The translations under genes and the position numbers were made by a program. Source: Streptomyces rhizosphaerihabitans (GTDB lineage Bacteria; Actinomycetota; Actinomycetes; Streptomycetales; Streptomycetaceae). From it: DNA of 34,405 nt. The first letter of the stretch is position 1, and each line of letters starts with the position of its first letter. A model generated the notes under the pieces. The model was not told where the DNA came from, made no database searches, and saw nothing but the letters and a program-made list of their open reading frames with translations. The DNA lies in the NCBI RefSeq assembly GCF_025399795.1, contig NZ_JAODTZ010000073.1, positions 1 through 34,405 on the forward strand, read 5' to 3'. Below are positions 6,763 to 16,500 of the stretch, piece after piece.

Positions 6763-9543
6763 ATGGGCAAACTCGGGCGATACGTCCCAGCGAGCCGACG
6801 GGGCGATCGCGTGCCACCGAAGGCCGGGCCGCCGGAAGGCGGCCCGCAGTCCCGTCATCATTCGGCCGGCCGACGTGTGCTGTTCCTGCGGAAGCCGCGC
6901 AGCGTCGCCGGTCAGGTCTTTCTGCTGCAACTGGTGGTCGTCCTGGTGCTCATCGTCACGGCCGTGGTGGTGCTCGTGATCCAGGACCGCAACCGCGCGA
7001 TCCAGGAAGCCGCCGACCGGTCACTGGTGGCGGCCGAGTCGTTCGCGAACGCCCCGGGCACCGCGGAGGCGATGAAGAGCGACGACCCGACGGCGGCACT
7101 GCAGCCACATGCCGAGGCGGTACGCAAGAAGACCGGCGTCGACTACGTCGTGGCGCTGAGCCCCTACGGCTTCCGGTGGACCCACCCGGACCCGGACCAG
7201 ATCGGGAAGCACGTCTCCACCTCCTACGGCCAGGCACTCGAAGGCGAGCCCCACCAGACCACGTTCGACAGCAGTCTGGGGAAGGCGGTCGACTCGACCG
7301 TGGCCGTCTTCGACGAGAAGGGGACCGCGGTCGGCCTCGTCACCGTGGGGGTCACGGTGGACAAGGTGACCAGTGTGGTGCAGAACCAACTGCCGGTGAT
7401 CTTCGCCGCCGGCGGTGCCGCGCTGCTGCTGGCCGCGGGTGGGTCGGCACTGGTCAGCGGGCGTCTGCGGCGCCAGACCCAGGGCCTGGGGCCGGTGGAG
7501 ATGACCCGCATGTACGAGCACCACGACGCGGTGCTGCACGCGGTCCGTGAAGGCGTGATCATTCTGGACGGTGACGGAAGGCTGCTGCTGGTCAACGACG
7601 AGGCGCGCCGGCTGCTCGCACTGCCGCCGGAGGCCGAGGGCAGGCCGGTCACCGGACTCGGGCTGAACCCGGCCCTGGCCGGACTGCTGGGATCGGGCCG
7701 CACGGCCACGGACAAGGTCTTCCTGGCCGGGGACATCCTGCTCGCGGTCAGCGTGCGGCCGGTGGGCCTGCAGGGGGGCAGCGTGGCCACCCTGCGGGAC
7801 ACCACGGAGCTGCGTGCCCTCGCGGGCCGGGCGGACGTGGCCGGCGGGCGCCTGCAGCTGCTCTACGAGGCCAGCATGCGGATCGGTACCACGCTCGACA
7901 TGAAGCGCACCGCCGAGGAGCTGACCGAGGTGGCGGTTCCGCGCTTCGCAGACTTCGCCACCGTCGAGCTGGTGGAGCCCGTGCTGCAAGGTGGTGAGCC
8001 GACGGGGGCGCGTACGGAAATGCGCCGTATCGCAGCCGCGGGTATCCGGGAGGACGCGCCCCTTCACCCTGTCGGGACGCTTGTGCATTACGTGCCCGGC
8101 AACCCGGTGGCCATCGGTATGACCACCGGTCGGCCGGTCCTGGTGGCGGACCTCGCCACGGCCGACGGATGGCGGGCCCAGGACCCGGAGCGGGCCCGGA
8201 AGGTCATCGAATTCGGTATCCGCTCCATGATCTCGGTGCCGCTCCAGGCCCGAGGCCAATTGCTGGGGGTCGTGGAGTTCTGGCGTTCGGAGCAGGACCC
8301 CTTCGAGCCGGACGACCTGTCCCCCGCCGAGGAACTGGCCGGCCGGGCGGCCGTGTGCATCGACAACGCGCGCCGATACACCCGCGAGCACACCACCGCC
8401 GTCACCCTCCAGCGCAGCCTGCTGCCCGGCACGCTCCCCGAGCTGTCCGCCCTGGAGGTCGGGCACCGGTACCTGCCCGCCCAGGCGGGGGTGGGCGGCG
8501 ACTGGTACGACGTCATCGCGCTGCCGGGGGCCCGGGTGGCCCTGGTGGTCGGCGACGTCGTCGGACACGGTCTGCACGCCGCCGCGACGATGGGTCGTCT
8601 GAGGACCGCGGTGCACAACTTCGCCGCCCTGGACCTGCCTCCGGACGAGCTTCTCGCACACCTGGACGACCTGATCACCCGGATCGACCAGGACGCGGCA
8701 GCCGAGGGCAACACCGAGGCCGTCACCGGTGCCACCTGCCTGTACGCGGTCTACGATCCGGTCTCCGGGCGGTGTGTTCTCGCCCGGGCCGGTCATCCCG
8801 GTCCGGCGCTGGTCTCGCCCGACGGCTCCGTGACCTTCCCCGACATCCCCGTCGCCCCGCCACTCGGCGTGGGAGGAGGTCTGCCGGTCGAGACGGCCGA
8901 ACTCCGGCTGGCCGCCGACAGCCGACTCGTCCTCTACACCGACGGCCTGGTCGAGGCGCGCGGCCGTGACATCGACATCGGGCTCGGCATGCTGAAGGAG
9001 GCGCTTGCCGATACGGACGGCGCCACCCCGGACGACACCTGCCGGGCGGTGCTCGACGCGATGCTGCACACCAGGTCGAGCGACGATGTCGCCCTGCTCG
9101 TCGCACGCACCCGGCTGCTCGACCCGGAGCAGGTCGGGGAGTGGGAGGTCCCCGCCGACCCCGCGGCCGTCCCCCGGATCCGCGCCGAGGCCACCCGCAG
9201 GCTGGAATCCTGGGGGCTCGGCGAGGCCGCCTTCACGACCGAGCTGATCGTCAGCGAACTGGTGACGAACGCCATCCGGTACGGAGGGAGCCCCATCAGT
9301 CTGCGGCTGCTGCGCGACAGCGACAGCCTGATCTGCGAGGTCGCCGACGGCACCAGCACCTCCCCGCACCTGCGCCGCGCAACCTTCACCGACGAGGGGG
9401 GCCGTGGTCTGTTTCTCGTCGCGCAGATGTCCCGCCGCTGGGGGACCCGGTACACCGACCGAGGCAAGATCATCTGGGCTGAGCAGGCGCTCGACGCCGG
9501 AGCCGCCGGGGACCTGAGCGGTCTCCTGATGGCCGACCTGTGA
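6763..9543 (+). CDS. Membrane sensor with Cache, PAS, GAF, SpoIIE phosphatase and anti-sigma kinase domains
   Basis: A 926-residue inner-membrane regulator. Order: TM1 (about 50-73), extracellular Cache domain (about 78-205), TM2 (about 210-232), PAS (about 250-350), GAF (about 365-540), SpoIIE/PP2C phosphatase (about 555-780), and a C-terminal HATPase_c_2 domain (about 790-910). Phosphatase metal ligands are visible (GGDWYD 578-583, GDVVGHG 597-603, YTDGL, SSDDVALL). The kinase N box (ELVTNAIRYG, N836) and GRGL (880-883) are intact. FRWTHPDPDQIGKHV (137-151) resembles the ligand pocket of CitA/DcuS carboxylate sensors. It probably switches an anti-anti-sigma factor in response to an outside metabolite. 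The start may instead be a later GTG near 6811. A convergent binding lipoprotein lies 50 bp downstream. Confidence 0.88.
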   Translation: MGKLGRYVPASRRGDRVPPKAGPPEGGPQSRHHSAGRRVLFLRKPRSVAGQVFLLQLVVVLVLIVTAVVVLVIQDRNRAIQEAADRSLVAAESFANAPGTAEAMKSDDPTAALQPHAEAVRKKTGVDYVVALSPYGFRWTHPDPDQIGKHVSTSYGQALEGEPHQTTFDSSLGKAVDSTVAVFDEKGTAVGLVTVGVTVDKVTSVVQNQLPVIFAAGGAALLLAAGGSALVSGRLRRQTQGLGPVEMTRMYEHHDAVLHAVREGVIILDGDGRLLLVNDEARRLLALPPEAEGRPVTGLGLNPALAGLLGSGRTATDKVFLAGDILLAVSVRPVGLQGGSVATLRDTTELRALAGRADVAGGRLQLLYEASMRIGTTLDMKRTAEELTEVAVPRFADFATVELVEPVLQGGEPTGARTEMRRIAAAGIREDAPLHPVGTLVHYVPGNPVAIGMTTGRPVLVADLATADGWRAQDPERARKVIEFGIRSMISVPLQARGQLLGVVEFWRSEQDPFEPDDLSPAEELAGRAAVCIDNARRYTREHTTAVTLQRSLLPGTLPELSALEVGHRYLPAQAGVGGDWYDVIALPGARVALVVGDVVGHGLHAAATMGRLRTAVHNFAALDLPPDELLAHLDDLITRIDQDAAAEGNTEAVTGATCLYAVYDPVSGRCVLARAGHPGPALVSPDGSVTFPDIPVAPPLGVGGGLPVETAELRLAADSRLVLYTDGLVEARGRDIDIGLGMLKEALADTDGATPDDTCRAVLDAMLHTRSSDDVALLVARTRLLDPEQVGEWEVPADPAAVPRIRAEATRRLESWGLGEAAFTTELIVSELVTNAIRYGGSPISLRLLRDSDSLICEVADGTSTSPHLRRATFTDEGGRGLFLVAQMSRRWGTRYTDRGKIIWAEQALDAGAAGDLSGLLMADL

Positions 9544-9595
9544 AGCGGGACGGAAACCGGACCGCCGCCCCGGGGTGTGCGCCGGCCCCGAGCGC

Positions 9596-10480
9596 TCAGG
9601 AGCCGTTGTCGACCGTGAAGTACGGGATCTTGGCCGGGTCCTGGCCGAAAGCGGCCCCGAGATAGACGGCCGACAGTTTGGTGAGCGTTCCGTCGTCGAT
9701 CAGCTGCCTGATGATCCGGTCCAGCTCGTCCTTGTTGGGTGACCCCTTCGGGTACAGGGCGCCGTAACCCTGGTCGGTCCTGTACTGGCCCACGAGGCGC
9801 ACCCTGCCCTCCCGCTTCTGGGGATACGCCAGCAGAATCGTCGTGTCGTGGACGACCGCGTCGATCCGTCCCTCCTCCAGCGCCGTGACCATGTCCGGGT
9901 CGTTGGGGAAGGCGGTGACGGGCTTGGTCGGCTTGAGGCGCTTCTTGACGAACTCCTCGCCCGTGGTGCCCTCGGCCACTCCGATGCGGACGTCACGGAT
10001 GTTGTCTCCGTTGATCTTCTCACCGTCCCTGATCAGCACTCCCAGGGTCGAGGAGAGATAGGGCGGGGAGAACTCGGCGACCTTGCTCCGTTCCGGGGTG
10101 ATCGTGATCTGCGCCAGGGCCAGGTCGAAGTCCTTGGTCCGGCCGGACACGACCTGCGGGAAAGGGGCGTTCTCCACCTTCACCCGGTCGAGTCCGGACC
10201 GGTAGGCGATGTTGGCGGCCATGCAGTACTCGTAGCCGCTCTTGATGGAGTCCGGTGTGTCGCCGCCGTTCCACCAGCCGGGCGCGGGCAGGGTCGTTTT
10301 GACCGTGAGGGCGCCCGCCGTCCGGGGTGACAGGTGAAACTCCCCGTAATGTCCCGAGACCGGGCATTCGCCGTAGTGGGCTTTCGACGACGCCGACCCG
10401 CCCTGGTCACAAGCCGATGTCGCGACGATGAGCGCCACGCTGACAGCCAGAGAGACGATCGCTGCCGCGGCGCGCATCAT
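9596..10480 (-). CDS. Amino-acid-type ABC substrate-binding lipoprotein (SBP family 3)
   Basis: A 294-residue protein with an N-terminal signal (MMRAAAAIVSLAVSVALIV) and a lipobox-like TSAC, with Cys24 followed by DQGGSAS, so it is probably anchored outside the membrane. The body is a family 3 periplasmic-binding fold (glutamate/glutamine type): FDLALAQITITPERSKVAEFS, VRIGVAEGTTGEEFV, RIDAVVHDTT and a closing helix near PNKDELDRIIRQL. The lipobox is weaker than usual (threonine at -3). GGAGGTGCA precedes the ATG at 10480. No permease or ATPase gene is nearby, so it is an orphan receptor; it faces the sensor kinase/phosphatase gene, and the two could share a ligand (inference). Confidence 0.87.
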   Translation of the reverse strand: MMRAAAAIVSLAVSVALIVATSACDQGGSASSKAHYGECPVSGHYGEFHLSPRTAGALTVKTTLPAPGWWNGGDTPDSIKSGYEYCMAANIAYRSGLDRVKVENAPFPQVVSGRTKDFDLALAQITITPERSKVAEFSPPYLSSTLGVLIRDGEKINGDNIRDVRIGVAEGTTGEEFVKKRLKPTKPVTAFPNDPDMVTALEEGRIDAVVHDTTILLAYPQKREGRVRLVGQYRTDQGYGALYPKGSPNKDELDRIIRQLIDDGTLTKLSAVYLGAAFGQDPAKIPYFTVDNGS

Positions 10481-10785
10481 TGCACCTCCGGTAGGGGCAT
10501 ACTCCTTGAGTCACCATAAATCACCCCGAACCATACGACTGCCGGAGCCACGTGGGAGAACTCCGGGGCGCGGGTCGGATCACCCGTCTTCCGGCGGTGT
10601 CGCAGCGACCGGCCGAAAGCGCGAGCCATTCCCCGGCCGCGCCGTGTCCGGCCATGCCGCACACCGGTGAGATCAGCCGGGCAGCCGCCGGAACAGGTCA
10701 TGGTCACGGAGCGGGTCGCACGCCCTCACGTTGCCCGGTCGAGCCGTGAGGCGCAGGCAGGGTGTCGCGGGGCATCCGGAAATTC

Positions 10786-10931
10786 TCCGAAACATTCGAA
10801 GAGTCGATGGATGCCCTTGATCTCGGTCGGTTGACATCAGGTGACCATCCCATCCAGATCAGATCGAACATGGCATCTCATCAGGCAAGACGTCAACCTC
10901 GGCGCGGCCGGTTCCGGACGAATGTTTCGGA
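10786..10931. promoter_or_regulatory. Inverted pair of 13-bp candidate xylan-regulon operators
   Basis: TCCGAAACATTCG at 10786-10798 recurs as its exact reverse complement at 10919-10931. Each copy holds a CGAA-N3-TTCG half palindrome. A third, imperfect CGAAAGTATTG lies at 10940-10950, next to the putative promoter. Similar CGAAA/TTTCG palindromes have been described upstream of Streptomyces xylanase genes. The rest of the 10481-11145 gap has no supported gene. Confidence 0.6.
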
Positions 10932-10947
10932 TTCAGCGTCGAAAGTA

Positions 10948-10976
10948 TTGACAGTTGACAGGGCCAGATCAACACT
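10948..10976 (+). promoter_or_regulatory. Putative xlnB promoter
   Basis: A perfect -35 TTGACA (10948-10953) lies 17 bp from AACACT (10971-10976), a weak -10. A second TTGACA is at 10955-10960. The leader to the xlnB ATG would be about 165 nt. Confidence 0.45.
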
Positions 10977-11145
10977 GTTCGCGATTCACAGAGCACTGGT
11001 CCGGCCGTGTAGCGCGACACCGACGCGCGGTCGCCGTCACTCCTGTTCCGCGACCCTCGCGAAAAGTCCCCGCACAGCCCTCGCACGGTCGTGTCACGTC
11101 GCCCGGCCCCCACCGACCCCACAAGGACGAGGAGGAAACACGCAC

Positions 11146-12165
11146 ATGATCGACGCACCCGCACACCCGTCGAGCCGCAGCAGCGGTCGTTCAGGGGCGT
11201 TCCGTCACTTCAGGCTGCTCATCAGCGGCGTCTGCACCATGCTGCTGGTCGCCGTGGCCGCGATGACCCTGCCCGGCACCGCCCGGGCCGACACGGTCGT
11301 CAGCTCGAACCAGACCGGCACCAACAACGGGTACTACTACTCGTTCTGGACCGACAGCGGCGGAACGGTGTCCATGAACCTGGGCTCCGGCGGCAACTAC
11401 AGCACGTCATGGAACAACACCGGGAACTTCGTCGCCGGCAAGGGCTGGGCCAACGGCGGACGCAGGAGTGTGACCTACTCCGGCACCTTCAACCCGTCCG
11501 GCAACGGCTATCTGTCCCTCTACGGATGGACGTCGAACCCGCTCGTGGAGTACTACATCGTCGACAACTGGGGCACCTACCGGCCCATGGGCACGTTCAT
11601 GGGCACCGTCACCAGTGACGGTGGCACGTACGACATCTACAAGACGACGCGGACCAACGCCCCCTCCGTCGAGGGCACCCGCACCTTCGACCAGTACTGG
11701 AGTGTCCGGCAGTCGAAGAGGACGGGTGGAACCATCACCACGGGCAACCACTTCGACGCCTGGGCCCGCGCCGGAATGAACCTCGGCAGCTTCAACTACT
11801 ACATGATCCTCGCCACCGAGGGATACCAGAGCAGCGGCAACTCCAACATCACGCTGGGCGACACCGGATCAGGCGGTGGATCAGGCGGTGGCGGCACCGG
11901 CGGGTGCGCCGCGGCCCTGTCCGCCGGCCAGCAGTGGAGCGACCGGTACAACCTCAACGTCGCGGTGACCGGCTCCAGCAACTGGACCGTGACGATGAAC
12001 GTGCCGTCCCCCGCGAAGGTCCTCTCCACCTGGAACATCAGCGCGAGCTATCCGAGCGCCCAGGTCCTCACCGCCAAACCCAACGGCAGCGGCAACAACT
12101 TCGGCGTCACCATCCAGTCCAACGGCAACTGGACCTGGCCGACGGTCTCCTGCAGCACGAGCTGA
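11146..12165 (+). CDS. xlnB: Secreted GH11 endo-1,4-beta-xylanase with CBM2 xylan-binding module
   Basis: A 339-residue secreted enzyme. Residues 1-49 are a long signal peptide with twin-arginine-like basic start and ARA cleavage site. The GH11 beta jelly roll (about 50-238) carries the nucleophile E135 (PLVEYYIVDNWG) and acid/base E225 (ILATEGYQSSG). A Gly/Ser linker (about 240-252) leads to a C-terminal CBM2 module (254-336, terminal cysteines 254 and 336). The ATG at 11146 follows GAGGAGGAA. Its order and downstream partner match the xlnB-axeA operon known from S. lividans. It cleaves internal xylan bonds; the esterase that follows 33 bp later removes acetyl groups. Candidate operators lie upstream. 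Confidence 0.95.
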   Translation: MIDAPAHPSSRSSGRSGAFRHFRLLISGVCTMLLVAVAAMTLPGTARADTVVSSNQTGTNNGYYYSFWTDSGGTVSMNLGSGGNYSTSWNNTGNFVAGKGWANGGRRSVTYSGTFNPSGNGYLSLYGWTSNPLVEYYIVDNWGTYRPMGTFMGTVTSDGGTYDIYKTTRTNAPSVEGTRTFDQYWSVRQSKRTGGTITTGNHFDAWARAGMNLGSFNYYMILATEGYQSSGNSNITLGDTGSGGGSGGGGTGGCAAALSAGQQWSDRYNLNVAVTGSSNWTVTMNVPSPAKVLSTWNISASYPSAQVLTAKPNGSGNNFGVTIQSNGNWTWPTVSCSTS

Positions 12166-12198
12166 CCCCGCACCCCCGAGACTGGAGGACCACTTCGC

Positions 12199-13191
12199 AT
12201 GAGATCACTTCGCGCGAGATTCGGACCGGCCCGCTCGTTACGCTCGCTGGTCACGGGGCTGGCCGTCGTCGCGGCGGCCGCCGCGAGCCCCCTCGCCCTC
12301 GACGCGGGACCGGCTCGGGCCGTCACCTGCAGCGGGTATGTCGGACTCACCTTCGACGACGGCCCGTCCAGCACCACGCCGACCCTGCTCAACGCCCTCA
12401 AGCAGAACGGCCTGCGGGCCACGATGTTCAACGAGGGCCAGTACGCCGCGTCCAACCCCGCCCAGGTACGGGCCCAGGTGGACGCCGGCATGTGGGTGGG
12501 CAACCACAGTTACACCCACCCGCATCTGACCCAGCAGAGCCAGGCGCAGATCGACTCGGAGATCTCCCGGACCCAGCAGGCCATCGCCGCCGCCGGCGGC
12601 GGCACGCCGAAACTGTTCCGTCCGCCGTACGGAGAGACCAACTCGACGCTCAAGGCGGTCGAGGCCAAGTACGGCCTGACCGAGATCATCTGGGACGTCG
12701 ACTCGCAGGACTGGAACGGCGCGAGCACCGACGCGATCGTCCAGGCCGCAGGCCGGCTCACCAACGGCCAGGTCATCCTCATGCACGACTGGCCGGCCAA
12801 CACGATCGCCGCGATCCCGCGCATCGCGCAGGGACTGGCCTCCCGTGGCCTGTGCGCCGGGATGATCTCTCCGCAGACCGGCCGCGCCGTGGCCCCCGAC
12901 GGGGGCGGCACGGGTGGTGGCGGTGGCGCGTGCACCGCGACGCTCTCCGCCGGGCAGCAGTGGAGCGACCGGTACAACCTCAACGTCGCGGTCACCGGCT
13001 CCGACAACTGGACCGTGACGATGAACGTCCCCGCTCCCGAGAAGATCATCGCGACCTGGAACATCAGCGCGAGCTATCCGAGCGCCCAGGTCCTCACCGC
13101 CAAACCCAACGGCAGCGGCAACAACTTCGGCGTCACCATCCAGACCAACGGCACCTGGACCTGGCCGACGGTCTCCTGCAGCGCGAGCTGA
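12199..13191 (+). CDS. axeA: Secreted CE4 acetylxylan esterase with CBM2 module
   Basis: A 330-residue secreted deacetylase. The signal peptide (1-41, ending ARA) is followed by a NodB/CE4 polysaccharide deacetylase domain (about 44-225) with all hallmark motifs: TFDDGP (D53, D54), HSYTH (H103, H107), RPPYG (R141), DVDSQDW and LMHDW (H196). A glycine-rich linker leads to a CBM2 module (about 245-327) nearly identical to that of the upstream xylanase, with a 90-nt stretch of complete DNA identity. The ATG at 12199 has TGGAGGA upstream. The gene is co-transcribed with xlnB (33-bp gap) and ends before a strong hairpin. It removes O-acetyl groups from xylan so that the xylanase can reach the chain. 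Confidence 0.94.
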   Translation: MRSLRARFGPARSLRSLVTGLAVVAAAAASPLALDAGPARAVTCSGYVGLTFDDGPSSTTPTLLNALKQNGLRATMFNEGQYAASNPAQVRAQVDAGMWVGNHSYTHPHLTQQSQAQIDSEISRTQQAIAAAGGGTPKLFRPPYGETNSTLKAVEAKYGLTEIIWDVDSQDWNGASTDAIVQAAGRLTNGQVILMHDWPANTIAAIPRIAQGLASRGLCAGMISPQTGRAVAPDGGGTGGGGGACTATLSAGQQWSDRYNLNVAVTGSDNWTVTMNVPAPEKIIATWNISASYPSAQVLTAKPNGSGNNFGVTIQTNGTWTWPTVSCSAS

Positions 13192-13273
13192 CCCGGCGAG
13201 GACGCACCGAGGAACAGCGCACCGGTGGCGCGGCGGTCCGTGGCCGCCGCGCCACATCCGCCGCACCCGCACG

Positions 13274-13305
13274 CGAGGGCCCCGATCATCGGATCGGGGC
13301 CCTCG
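13274..13305 (+). terminator. Terminator of the xlnB-axeA operon
   Basis: A perfect 14-bp stem (13274-13287 with 13292-13305) and ATCG loop, about 80 bp after the axeA stop. Confidence 0.85.
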
Positions 13306-13427
13306 CTCGGCGTGTTCGTGTTGTCACGGAAAGATGTGGGGCAGATCTCGTCACGCTGACATATCCCCACGTCACAGCACCGGAACCAAGGATGGGGCGG
13401 CCCCTGGAGGAGGCCTCGCATCGCTGA

Positions 13428-13457
13428 TTACCAGGTCCGAGGCTAGCGTCGTACTAA
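13428..13457 (+). promoter_or_regulatory. Possible promoter of the polymer synthetase operon
   Basis: TTACCA (13428-13433) and TACTAA (13452-13457) are spaced 18 bp apart in the only A/T-rich patch of the 13306-13564 gap. Matches to consensus are modest. Confidence 0.3.
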
Positions 13458-13519
13458 AATTGCAGGCTTGTTCGGAGCTGGACCGGAATATCCCCAGGCG
13501 TACCTGCGGGCCCACCGGC

Positions 13520-13546
13520 TCTCCGGAGTCTCCGGAGTCTCCGGGA
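13520..13546. repeat. Three tandem copies of TCTCCGGAG
   Basis: Two exact copies and one with a final mismatch of the 9-mer TCTCCGGAG, containing the palindrome CTCCGGAG, lie 10-20 bp before the ribosome site GAGGA of the synthetase gene. They could fold in the mRNA leader. Confidence 0.85.
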
Positions 13547-13564
13547 ACAACACGTGAGGACCCG

Positions 13565-16500
13565 ATGGCAGCCCTCCAGCAAGGCCCCGCACTCGCGTTG
13601 TCCGACGACGAGGTGCGTGCGGAGTTCGGTGACCAGGCGCGCTTCTCCGCCGCCTCGGCTGCCTCGCCGCGCACGCTCGTCGACATCCTCGATGCCTCCG
13701 TACGGGCGTACCCCGACGAGCCCGCTCTCGACGACGGCCGGCGCGCCCTCACCTACCGGGCCCTGGCCGCCGAGGTCGAGGCCGTGCGCCGGCGGCTCGC
13801 GGAGGCCGGGGTGGGGCTCGGCGACCGGGTCGGCGTTCGGGTCCCGTCCGGCACGAACGACCTGTACGTGGCGATCCTCGGCATCCTCGCGGCCGGGGCC
13901 GCCTATGTTCCGGTGGACGCCGAGGACCCCGACGAGCGGGCCGAGCTGGTCTTCGGCGAGGCCGAGGTGCGCGCGGTCATCGGCGCCGGGCACGAGCTGA
14001 CCGTGGGCGGCCGCTCCGAGGTTCCCGCCGGGCGGCCCGGCGTCGAGCACGACGCGTGGATCATCTTCACCTCGGGTTCCACCGGTAAGCCCAAGGGCGT
14101 GGCCGTGAGCCACCGCAGCGCCGCGGCCTTCGTCGACGCGGAGGCGGACCTCTTCCTGGCCGAGGAGCCGATCGGCCCCGGTGACCGGGTCATGGCGGGC
14201 CTGTCCGTGGCCTTCGACGCCTCCTGCGAGGAGATGTGGCTGGCCTGGCGCTACGGGGCCTGTCTGGTGCCCGTACCGCGCTCCCAGGTGCGCAGCGGCG
14301 CCGACCTCGGCCCCTGGCTGGTCGAGCAGGAGATCACCGTCGTCTCCACCGTGCCCACCCTCGCCGCGCTGTGGGAGCCCGAAGCCCTCAACGAGGTCCG
14401 GCTGCTGATCTTCGGTGGCGAGGCCTGCCCGCCCGAGCTGACGCAGCGGCTGGTGACCGAGGGCCGGGAGGTCTGGAACACGTACGGGCCGACCGAGGCG
14501 ACGGTCGTGGCCTGTGCCTCGCTGCTGACCGGCGACGAGCCCATCCGGATCGGGCTGCCGCTGAACGGCTGGGAGCTGGCGGTCGTCGACGAGGCGGGCG
14601 AGCTGGTGCCGATGGGCGGCAGCGGCCAGCTGGTGATCGGCGGGGTCGGGCTCGCCCGCTACCTCGACGCCGAGAAGGACGCCGAGAAGTACGCGCCGCT
14701 CGCGTCACTGGGCTGGGAGCGGGCATACCGCAGCGGTGACCTGGTCAAGGCCGAACCAGAGGGGCTGATCTTCCTGGGGCGGGCCGACGAGCAGATCAAG
14801 CTCGGCGGACGCCGGATCGAGCTCGGCGAGGTGGACGCGGCGCTCCAGGCGCTGCCCGGTGTCGCGGGCGCCGCCGCGGCCGTGCGGACCGCGCGCGGCG
14901 GCAATCAGCTCCTCGTCGGCTATGTCGTCACCCAGGACGGCTGGGACCGGGCGGCCGCCGTCGAGAAGCTCCGCGCCGAACTGCCCGCCGCGCTGGTGCC
15001 GCTGATCGCGCCGGTCGAGGACCTGCCGACCCGGACGTCCGGCAAGGTCGACCGGGGCGCGCTGCCCTGGCCGCTGGAGGGCCTGGAGACCGCCGGTGCC
15101 AAGGAGCAGCTGTACGGCACCGAGGCCTGGCTCGCCGAGCAGTGGAGCGAGGTGCTGGGCATCCCCGTCGGCGCCTCCGCCGACGACTTCTTCGCGATCG
15201 GCGGCAGCAGTCTCGCGGCCGCGCAGCTCACCACGAAACTGCGTGCCCGCTACCCGAACGCCGCCGTCCTCGACATCTATCAGCAGCCCGTGTTGCGCAA
15301 GCTGGCCCGGCACCTGGAGAAGTCCGGCCAGGACGACGGCGCCGAGCGGATCGTCGCGCCGGTCCCGCTGCGCGCCAAGCTGGTCCAGCTGCTCGTCCTG
15401 ATCCCGCTGTTCAGCCTGCTCGGGCTGCGCTGGACGGTGGCGCTGGCCGCGCTCGGCAACGTACTGCACTGGTTCGGTCCGTATCCGTGGGCGCCGGGCA
15501 CCTCGTGGTGGCTGGTGGGCGCCGGTGCGCTCGTCCTCTACAGCCCGCCGGGACGGCTCGCCGTCGCCGCGGGCGGTGCGCGGCTGCTGCTGCGCGGGGT
15601 GAAGCCCGGCCGCCACCCCCGCGGCGGGAGCGTCCATCTGCGGCTCTGGACCGCCGAGCGGCTCGCCGCGTTCAGCGGCGCGACCTCGCTGACCGGGTCC
15701 TGGCTGGAGCGGTACGGCCGTGCGCTGGGCGCCAGGATCGGCCCGGACGTGGATCTGCACTCGCTGCCGCCGGTGACCGGCATGCTCAAGCTGGGCCGGG
15801 GTGCCGCCGTCGAGTCCGAGGTGGACCTGTCGGGGTACTGGCTGGACGGTGACCGGCTGGAGATCGGCACCGTGAAGGTGGGCGCCGGTGCCGTTGTCGG
15901 AACGCGCAGCATCCTCTTCCCGGGGGCCCGGGTCGGCAAGCGCGCCGAGGTGGCCCCGGGTTCCGCCGTGGTGGGGCAGATTCCGACCGGGCAGCGCTGG
16001 GCCGGCGCGCCCGCGGGCAAGCTCGGCAAGGCGAAGCGCGCGTGGCCCAAGGACCGGCCGCAGCGCGGCACGTACTGGCGGGTGATGTACGGCGCGACCG
16101 GGTTCGCGCTGAGCGCGCTGCCGGTGCTGGCCGCCGTCGCCGCACTGCTGGTGGCCCGGGTGTTCGTGAACGCGGACGCCGGGCTCGGTGCGGCGCTGCG
16201 CGGTGCCGGGATCGCCCTGGTGCCGGCGACGCTCGCGTTCGGTCTCGCGTACGCGCTGCTGCTCCTGGTCTCCGTACGGCTGCTGAGCCTCGGGCTGCAC
16301 GAGGGCACGCATCCCACGCACAGCCGGATCGGCTGGCAGGCCTGGACGGTCACCCAGCTGATGGACCGCTCCCGGGAGACGCTGTTCCCGCTGTACGCCG
16401 GACTGATCACGCCGGTGTGGCTGCGGCTGCTCGGCATGCGGATCGGCCGGGGCGCCGAGGTGTCGACCGTGCTCGCGCTGCCGAGTCTGACGACGGTCGG

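Noticed and set aside
7021..9369. Long open frame on the minus strand opposite the sensor/phosphatase gene
   Set aside because: It is a high-GC antisense shadow: low-complexity composition, no domain, and the plus-strand protein has complete domain motifs.
10762..11145. In-frame extension of xlnB by about 128 codons upstream of 11146
   Set aside because: The extension lacks a signal-peptide-like start, carries the candidate operators and promoter, and the GAGGAGGAA ribosome site and signal peptide begin at 11146.
13334..13564. In-frame extension of the polymer synthetase upstream of 13565
   Set aside because: It covers the promoter-like A/T patch and repeat, has no conserved content, and GAGGA precedes the ATG at 13565.
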